From Hymenopus coronatus (Eukaryota; Arthropoda; Insecta; Mantodea; Hymenopodidae), in the NCBI GenBank assembly GCA_030762935.1, contig CM060883.1, positions 46,864,501 through 46,928,500 of the forward strand: DNA of 64,000 nucleotides, given 5' to 3'. The translations under genes and the position numbers were made by a program. Shown in pieces: positions 57,317-64,000 of this stretch; within the stretch, counting starts at the first letter, position 1, and every line of letters begins with the position of its first letter. The notes under the pieces are model-generated. The model did not search any database and had not been told where the DNA came from. It saw nothing but the letters and a program-made list of their open reading frames with translations.

Positions 57317-58165
57317 TCTGATGTGCTCCATTCACATGACTTTCTCTACATCTCTACAATAAATTATTTTAGAAAGCTTATTCTTCTATTTACTTAATGC
57401 TAATCAAGAAAAAGTTAGCAGAAAGGGTCTTATTAGTTTCTTCCTTGTACGTAGAAAGGAAATAATGGAGTACAATAGATTAAATCAATATTCCAATACT
57501 TTAAAAACTGGTTGCTATGTGATTGAAGTACCATTGTTTGTATGGACAGCAGTTGGCAAATTCCCGTATGAGAAAAGGATTTTAAAGCTGAAACTAACAA
57601 CAAGAAATATCTCAAAAACGGCCAACTTAACGAAAAAAAATTATATAACATAAATTGTGTGTTTTAACAAGATCTACATTGTTTGTTAAGTAATTTTTTG
57701 CCTATCTCTTACGGTTTACCAGTGATGCATAATTCCATAAAATTCATCCAGAATAAACATATCTTCAGAAGCTATTCCCAGAAAATTGAAGATATACATT
57801 TTATTGGTCATGTAAATATCTTAAACACAGGATATTTTAACCAAAATGTTAGAGCCATTTTTGAGAAAATCAAAAGCTTCGAAACCTTTTTCCACGTAAA
57901 GGGTAGTTGAGAGTGGGCGAATTTTCTTCAAAATCTTCGTGCCGCATCCTTGGAAGATACCGAACTTAAATACCAAGTTTGGTATTTTACCGATTTTTCG
58001 GTTTTGAGTTATCGTATTCAGACACACGGACCTTTTTCCAAAAATGCTTTTTTGGACACGGGGGACCCTAAAACGTGTACTTCAGGTGAAATCCTGATAT
58101 CGAATTTTTGGATGCAATAAAATACCTTCTCTGTACACTATATACATAGTACGCGTAGAGAAAGT
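57317..58165 (+). mobile_element. HR55, near full-length
   Basis: It starts TCTGATGTGCTCC. The CA tract is lost (TCAGACACACGGACC). The hairpin centre is CTATATACATAG and the end GAGAAAGT at 58165. The 150 bp between M3 and this copy are unassigned. Confidence 0.9.
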
Positions 58166-58593
58166 AAAAACAATTTTACATCATAAAGACGCTATTTTTG
58201 CACACTGCCAAACTAGATATTGAGAACCTGAATTCCGTAAAGGTCAATACCATAGACACCTACCAGCTTTTGTTTTGTTTACAAAAATTAAAGATAAAAA
58301 GCCTGGAGTCCCTCGTTCGTCATCAGATGATACAGTGGAACATTTTTAATATCTGGCTTGTGAAGTACCTCAGGAAGAATAGCATCAAGGTCTGGTTTCG
58401 TCAAGTGATAAAGGTTATTGATGTTAAAGGTGTAAACTTTGTAAAACAATAAAATTATAAAAATGTTTATAACTAATCGTTGTTTAATTTTCTAAAAATG
58501 TTCAGTGTCACTCTGTATGTGCAATAACTATATACAACCAACATGAAATCTCAAAGTCAATAGTATCACAAACATTGCGTTTAGAGCATTTAT
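58166..58593. other. Unassigned sequence with an 84-codon frame
   Basis: A plus-strand frame at 58198-58452 is rich in Lys, Val and Ile and shows no known domain. It could be coding or chance; nothing else supports a gene. Confidence 0.3.
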
Positions 58594-59383
58594 GACTTTC
58601 TCTAGTCCGCATGTACAATGTACATAGTGGATAGAGAAGGTATTGTATTCCACCCAAAAATTCGATACCGAGAGTTCACCGAAAATATAAGTTTGAGATA
58701 CCGAAAAAAGCATTTTTAGAAAAAGGTCTGTGTGTGCGTCTGTCTGTCTGTGGGCAGGATAGCTCAAAAACGAAAACACCATTAAATACCAAACTTGGTA
58801 TATAAGTTGGGTAACTTCCAAGGATGCGACACAAAGATTTTCAAGAAAATACCCTCCATGACGAACAACCCTTTACATAGAAAAATTTTCGAAAACTTTG
58901 ATTTTATGAAAAATGAGTAACGATTTTGATTAAAAGCCCGTATATCAAAGATATTTACATCCTAAATAAAAGGTATATCTTGAAACTTTTGGGGATATCA
59001 TCTGTAGGTCTCTTTATTCTGGATGAATTTTGCCGAATTGTGTTTTAACTGATAAATCGCAAGAGATAAACAAAAACTTACTGCACAGAAAATGTAGATC
59101 TCGCCAAAACACGTAATTTATGTCCTTTTCGTTTTTGTTGTGAAGATAACCGTTTCCAAGATATTCCTGGTTATTTTAAAGTACTGTAGAATACTTTTCT
59201 CAGGCAGGAAGTGTCCGTTTTTCTTTTGATCTACTCCTGGCCGATCAAAAATGCGATGACAATTGCATGACGATAGCTTTTAAAACATTTGACTATCACT
59301 TTAGCATAGCGCATTCCTTTAGTTCACTTCTACTTATTGTTTGTAGAGAGCCAGAGAAAGACATGTGAGTGTAACGCTTCAGA
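58594..59383 (-). mobile_element. HR56, divergent subtype, type-2 hairpin
   Basis: It starts ACTTTCTCTAGTCCGCATG with ATGTACATAGTGGATAGAG as the partner arm. The body has GTTTTTCTTTTGATC and CCTGGCCGATC. It ends AACGCTTCAGA. Confidence 0.88.
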
Positions 59384-59394
59384 TTTTGTTTGTT

Positions 59395-59545
59395 GTACCT
59401 GGGGACGAAATCTTTGTTCTAGTTCTTCAAAAGCAAACTTTGATAACCGAAACCTCATTTTAAACTCTTCATCATTGAGTCGTAAGAACGGAATGTTTAC
59501 TTCGTGAAACACTCGAAGAACATGATGTTCATTATTTACTGAAAT
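59395..59545 (-). pseudogene. PIF/Harbinger transposase fragment
   Basis: The minus strand reads NNEHHVLRVFHEVNIPFLRL, then NDEEFKMRFRLSKFAFEELE and QRFRPQVQQTK, after which the frame runs into HR56. The pattern (D)xxFxxxFRLSxxxFExLxxxxxPxL is the N-terminal region before the DDE domain in Harbinger-type transposases. About 50 codons remain. It is not clearly the same element as at 41293-41816, because the segments do not overlap. Confidence 0.6.
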
Positions 59546-59643
59546 ATCAGAATAATCCGAAAACAGAAAATAAAATTCTTTTGTTAAATAAGTCTATACG
59601 CTGTTTATTTGCGTTTATATAATGGTCACAAACATACTGATGA

Positions 59644-59892
59644 TTGGATAAGTAGAGTCAGACTGAAACATTCAATGCCATAGCTAGGATTTGAGCAATG
59701 GTCTCTAGTCGGCTGCTCTACCACTAAGCTGCCATGGCAGCATTCCATTACGGATTTAATTTTCTCAACTGACTCACGTGTTTCCGATAAACCACAAGGT
59801 GTTCTCAAATTATTTTGAGATGACAACCCCAATGACGACTTACAATGTCCCATAGTTTAGCCAACTATTATGGTCAATTATCATTGCTTTCA
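59644..59892 (-). mobile_element. SINE A unit 4
   Basis: The minus-strand head (about 59738-59690) has a decayed box A (TAGCTTAGTGGTAGAG with the leading bases altered) and box B variant (GCTCAAATCC). The body reaches TAGCCAACTATTATGG as in the 32-kb array. It is interrupted by SINE B2. Confidence 0.7.
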
Positions 59893-60273
59893 GGCGGCGC
59901 CGTGGTTGAGTGGTTAGACCGCTCGCCTCCCCTCTAGGCAGCCCGGGTTCAATGCTGAGCGCGCATGTGGGATTTGTGGTAGACAAAGCGGTGTTTGGTA
60001 GGGCTTTCTGCGGGTCCTCCGGTTTCCCCCGCCGCCCATTCTACCAATTGCTCCATCATCACCTTTCCTATCATCAATTCCGCCTCCATTTCATATCATC
60101 CACTTCCTCGTGCTCACGCCTGGCTACTGACCAACCTCTCGTACCAGGTTCTCCATTCAGTGGTTTCGTGCCGTAGGCTCCCCGACAGGCTTCTGACCCT
60201 TAGGTATTGACTTGTAAGTCCTAGGGGGTGTCAATTCTACAAATACGGGGAGACCAATTTGATTACGAAATAA
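59893..60273 (+). mobile_element. SINE B2, tRNA-derived, 381 bp, nested in SINE A
   Basis: The plus-strand head reads GCCGTGGTTGAGTGGTTAG (box A) and CCCGGGTTCAATGC (box B), then GGGTCCTCCGGTTTCCCCC. Repeats ATCATTGCTTTCA (59880-59892) and ATTATTGCTTTAA (60274-60286) look like a diverged 13-bp target duplication. It is longer than B1 and GC-richer than its surroundings. Frames of 71-88 codons inside are incidental. Confidence 0.8.
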
Positions 60274-60286
60274 ATTATTGCTTTAA

Positions 60287-60345
60287 TTGTTTCTTCACCA
60301 ACTCCTGTCCTACACACGGTTTGTGTGAAAAAACAATTAAGTCAA
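60287..60345 (+). mobile_element. SINE A remnant in inverted orientation
   Basis: CAACTCCTGTCCTACACACGG to AACAATTAAG is the same sub-block as in the 32-kb units, but in the opposite orientation to unit 4. This implies a local inversion or a second insertion next to SINE B2. Confidence 0.5.
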
Positions 60346-60896
60346 TATTGATGACTATTGATTAAACTGTTTTAGCACCATAACATACAATAACAAATAA
60401 ATCCGTAACCATTTATTACATAAAAATAAAAACTAAAAATAGCACAGTACTGTTTCTAAATAAAACTAAAATTTAATTAACTCATCACATATTGCAGAAA
60501 CCACATAATTCTGTGCAACATGTTTTCGCAGAAGTACTTCGCATTTCGCAAATAGGCATGGCTAAGTGCGCAAAAGTTGACATATAAATAGCACAAATGA
60601 GCATTAAGGCTTACCTTACACTGGAATTGTGGTGTCCACTGCAATCTCCAAAGGATCGTCATAGCATTCATTTTCTTCAGAGCTGTTGTTGCTTATAACG
60701 GTGTCTCCAAGCTTTGGTATTCTGTAATAACGATATTGTAACAGTTGAATAGCTTTCCCAGAGATCCATGTTGTATGTGTGTTTCTGTATAATGTTTCCT
60801 AGCTTTCTGTTGTGCAAAGAAGTGATTAGAGATTTATATTTCGCACTAGAATTCCTTAAGCATTGCAGTCAGCGTATGATTCCTGAAATTGTTTGT
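60346..60896. other. Unassigned sequence with a short coding-like stretch
   Basis: AT-rich at the left. On the minus strand about 50 codons (roughly 60768-60614) read WISGKAIQLLQYRYYRIP, KLGDTVISNNSSEENECYDD and PLEIAVDTTIPV before a stop. The acidic composition is unlike the rest of the window, but no family is recognised. It could be a transposase C-terminus or an exon. Confidence 0.3.
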
Positions 60897-61687
60897 ACTT
60901 TCTCTACACGTACATAGAGTATATAGAAGGTACTGCATTGCACCCAAAAAATCGATACCGAAATTTCACCGGAAATACACGTTTCGGGTCCCCCTGAATC
61001 CAAAAAAGCATTTTTAGAAAAATGTCCGTATGTGTGTCTGTGTGCAACATAGCTCAAAAACGAAGAGTCCGTTAAATACCAAACTTTATATTTAAGTTCA
61101 GTATCTACCAAGAATGCAACACGAACAATTTCAAGAGAATCCTCCCAGCTCCAGCTACACTTTACATGCAAACATTTTCGAAAAGTTTGTTTTTCTCAAA
61201 AATGACTAATGATTTTGATTAAAATATCGTATATTAAAGATATTTACATGGCAAATAAAATGTATATCCTGAATTTTATGGGAATATTCTCTGAAAATAT
61301 GTTTATTCCGGATGAACTTTGCGGAATTTTGCATAAATGGGAAACCATAAGAGATAGACAAAAAAGGATTACACAAAAAATTTAGATCTCATTAAAACAC
61401 ATGATTTATATTATATATATTTTTTTTGTTATGGAGTTGACCCTTTTTGAGACATTTCTTGTTATTGCTTTCAGTTTTAAAATACTTATACATTTCTCAT
61501 ACGGGGATTTGACTATATCTTTAGTCTAGTATGTTCCATTATTTCCCTTCTATTAACAATAAAGCAAGTAATAAAATAAATTCTGCTAATGTTTATCTTG
61601 ATTAGCATGAAGTAGATAGATGAATAATCTTTTTAACAACAATTTGTTGCAGAAATGTAGAGAGTCAAGTGAGTGGAACACATCAGA
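60897..61687 (-). mobile_element. HR57, near full-length
   Basis: It starts ACTTTCTCTACACGTACATAG with part of the palindrome deleted. Its body lacks the usual block between TACGGGGATTTG and ACTATATC. It ends CACATCAGA. Confidence 0.88.
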
Positions 61688-61985
61688 TTTTTAAAATGGT
61701 TATGGAAAGACTCAGCCCCATTTGTCGTTACATATTCGACGAAAGCCATCTGGCGGTATGTGAAATGTGCAACATTTAAAACGCGCGTTTGAAAACACAT
61801 TTCTTACAGGAGTTAGAGCTGCTAATTCAAAATCTAAAACTATACATTCAGAGTTAAAATTGTTTTTAACGTAATTGTTGAATACTTTACCACATGTTTA
61901 ATGTTTCAACATTTTTGGATAAAAGTAAACAAAATATAATTTGAATGTATCCGGCATTTTTATATGCGTATACATATGATAAAAA
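61688..61985. other. Unassigned sequence
   Basis: About 300 bp of AT-rich sequence between HR57 and HR58. No element or frame recognised. Confidence 0.4.
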
Positions 61986-62508
61986 TCTGGTGTGCTACAT
62001 TCACATGACTTTCTCCACCTTCCTGTAACACATTATTGTTAATAAGCGTGGTGTTCTATTCACTTCATGCTAACCGAGATGAAGATTATCAGCAACTATT
62101 TTATTAATTAGTTCCTTATAAGTAGTAGGCAAATAAGGGAATACACTAGGCTATACCGATAGCCAAATATTTTTAACTGTGGTTACAATTCAAGATAAGC
62201 ATTTTATTTTTCATGTAAAAATCTTTAATATAGAATATTTTAATCAAAATCGTTAGAACCTTTTTAATTGTATAAACATTTTCGAAAATTTTACCATGTA
62301 AATGGTAGTTGGGGATGGGGAGATTTTCTTGAAAATCTTCGTGTCACAAACTTGGAAGGTACTGATCTAAAATACCAAATTTGGTTATTTAACGGATTTT
62401 TTCAGGGGTCCTAAAATATATTTTTCCGATGAAATCCCGGTATCGAATTTTTGAGTGCAATACAATACCTTCTCTATACACTATGTGCTTAGTAAGTGTA
62501 GAAAAAGT
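61986..62508 (+). mobile_element. HR58, internally deleted
   Basis: It starts TCTGGTGTGCTAC. A deletion from about 62180 joins the 5' part to AATTCAAGATAAGC, and a second one removes the CA tract. It ends CTATGTGCTTAG and GAAAAAGT at 62508. Confidence 0.85.
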
Positions 62509-62550
62509 ACAAATGTTTTGGACTCACTAAAACGTGCTATGTGTTAATAT

Positions 62551-64000
62551 ATTAAAATTATTGGATGTAAATTTAAATTTGTTTCACGAATTTTGTTGTT
62601 AAGATCCACGTAATAAATGCTATAAAATCTGTTACTTAAAATATTTAACTTGTGTAATTGTACTAGTGCCTCGTCAGCAGAACAAGGTAAAACTGGCATT
62701 AGAATTATTGCAAGCAAATTTTAATTTGTTTCTCGAAGAAATAACACGATTTTGTTGTAATAAATTTTATAAAATCTGTTGATAATTATGGAGAAGTTGG
62801 GCCCCTCTAGAAATTAAACAAATTGTGATTTGACTGATAGTTTGGTTTATACTTGTTACGTTTCACCAATTTTTTTTTTATCGGAAAAGCTCCGTAATTA
62901 AGTTAAACGCCAATTTATTACGTGAGCATAGCGATCCTTTTTAGTGAATATTTATGAAGTATGCTGCCTAGAAGGAGTAGAACATAAATAAAGAGGCATT
63001 GTAGTACTTTTGCAATGTAAATATATAATAATACTACACACTGAAGTGCCTAAAACCTGAGTTTCATTGTCGGCAGCAGGCGAACAGTGTTGTGGAATGC
63101 AACACCGGCATATGTCGCTAGACGCTGTGCTGATGTATGACAAGTATGTTTCACGCAGATACAGCTGTTCAGTGAATTTTACTATGCAGAACTTTGGCCA
63201 CTCTAAAATCGAATGAAACTAAGTGCCATTGATTGACTCTGTATTTATGATGACAATTTCAAAGCCTGTGGATTTCAAATTTAGCGCGAGGTTAGGTTCC
63301 AATCCGTTTAGGTTAGTGTGTGTGTATAAATTTATGTTCCTAATTTCATATCGTAGTAGTACCTCATTATCGATATTTCCAAAAATTCCTAACAGCGCAA
63401 TGGATACAACATTAGTTTTTTAAACCATCTCCCCAACCTTAATCCCTCTTTAACCACACCGGTCCCGTTAGAGTGCAAAATTGGCATAAGTCGCAGCGGA
63501 GAGAGTTAGCGGCCCAACTTGTAAATAATTACCTAAAATTCACTGAACAGCTGTATCTGCGCGAAACATACTCGTCATACATCAGCACAGCGTCTAGCGA
63601 CATATGCCGGTGTTGCATTCCACAACACTGTTCGCCTGCCGCCGACAATGAAACTCAGGTTTTAGGCACTTTAGTGTGTAGTATTATTATATATTTACAT
63701 TGCAAGAGTTCTACAAGACTTCTTTATTTATATTCTACTCCTTCTAGGCAGCATACTTCATAAATATTCACAAAAAAGGATCGCTACGCGCACGTAATAC
63801 ATTAGCGTCTAACTTAATTACGGAGCTTTTCCGATAAAAAAAATTGGTGAAAACGTAACAAGTATAAACCAAACTTACAGTCAAACCACAATTAGTTTAA
63901 CTTCTAGAGGGGCCCAAGTTCTCTATAATAACCAAATATTTAACTCGTGTAATTGTACTAGTGCCTCGTCAGCGGAACAAGGTAAAAGTGGCATTAGAAT
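62551..64000. repeat. Tandem repeat, unit about 150 bp, interrupted by a long inverted-repeat element
   Basis: The word AATTTGTTTC recurs at 62576 and 62723 (147 bp apart), with ATTTTGTTGT and TATAAAATCTGTT following in both. The block AAATATTTAACT to GGCATTAGAAT occurs at 62638-62704 and again at 63934-64000 (three mismatches in 67). The second unit is thus split by the inverted-repeat element and continues beyond the window. Confidence 0.75.
62786..63928. mobile_element. Fold-back element with arms of about 390 bp
   Basis: The left arm (about 62790-63181) and right arm (about 63534-63925) are reverse complements along their whole length with few mismatches (for example GTTGGGCCCCTCTAG against CTAGAGGGGCCCAAG). 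They surround a 350-bp loop that is not repeated. The same open frame (SSDICRCCIPQHCSPAADNE) appears on opposite strands simply because the arms are inverted copies. No transposase is present. It resembles fold-back or long-TIR (MULE-like) non-autonomous DNA elements; the family is unknown. Confidence 0.75.

Noticed and set aside
31861..60000. tRNA genes suggested by A and B boxes at 31.9, 32.1, 32.5, 38.2, 39.6 and 59.9 kb
   Set aside because: The cloverleaf stems are not maintained, the sequences continue into SINE bodies, and several have target duplications. They are SINE heads.
4626..61171. Recurring peptide around STQKFDTEISPEIYVLGSP in many HR copies
   Set aside because: It appears wherever the hairpin-proximal HR region is open, but copies show random frameshifts and stops and the frame lacks a consistent start or end. 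It reflects DNA conservation within the repeat, not a protein.
63291..63320. Telomere-like TTAGG words (GGTTAGGTTCC, TTTAGGTTAG)
   Set aside because: Only three dispersed words, not an array. Chance occurrence in the loop of the inverted-repeat element.
62952..63763. Two similar open frames on opposite strands (SSDICRCCIPQHCSPAADNE) as a possible gene pair
   Set aside because: They lie in inverted arms that are identical at the DNA level. Differences between them are not biased to silent sites in what I can see, and there is no known domain.

Overview
This is a eukaryotic, AT-rich, almost entirely repetitive window. I find no intact cellular protein gene, rRNA gene or CRISPR array. The mobile-element remnants (Jockey-type non-LTR retrotransposons, two mariner lineages, PIF/Harbinger pieces, tRNA-derived SINEs) point to an arthropod, most likely an insect with a large repeat-rich genome. 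That assignment is inference from element families, not from a host gene.

The dominant feature is one non-coding interspersed family, called HR (hairpin repeat) here. I count 58 copies or fragments, covering roughly 37 kb (over half of the window) by my boundary estimates. A full copy is about 800-900 bp. I take the TCTGATGTG end as 5' and the hairpin end as 3', so a copy that reads hairpin-first on the given strand is called minus. The 3' end is a near-perfect palindrome of about 42 bp centred on TGTACA and closing with AGAGAAAGT. The 5' subterminal sequence ACTTTCTCTA is complementary to the hairpin arm. A (GT)n/(CA)n tract sits at a fixed internal position. The anatomy resembles non-autonomous Helentron/HINE-like elements, but no Rep/helicase gene is present, so the class is inference. 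HR copies insert into A/T runs, including those at their own ends and inside each other, giving head-to-tail arrays and nests.

Layout. 0-3 kb: HR copy, CCAG/CAAG microsatellite, 3' end of a Jockey-like LINE. 3-13 kb: HR copies, a small fold-back insertion with a 15-bp target duplication, a 127-bp tandem repeat, and a LINE fragment. 13.8-20.3 kb: an approximately 3.1-kb tandem duplication that apparently arose by unequal crossing-over between two HR copies, leaving a chimeric HR at the junction. 20-31 kb: HR copies with a small inverted-repeat element and SINEs. 31.8-34.3 kb: head-to-tail SINE array interrupted by a second SINE family, then a pyrimidine tract containing an 80-bp minisatellite. 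34-43 kb: nested HRs, two SINEs, an internally deleted Harbinger element with a TAA duplication, and a truncated LINE with a 14-bp target duplication. 43-51 kb: mostly HR copies and unassigned sequence. 51-57 kb: three dead mariners and a strikingly regular heat-shock-element array upstream of a TATA box. 57-64 kb: more HRs, SINEs, a Harbinger transposase fragment and, at the right edge, an element with arms of about 390 bp inverted around a 350-bp loop, inserted in a tandem repeat.

The window is best read as a record of successive insertions. Nesting order can be reconstructed at several places because target duplications are visible. The most unusual content is the HR family itself (self-nesting, stem covariation, microsatellite seeding, recombination substrate), the HSE/TATA module and the long-armed inverted repeat.
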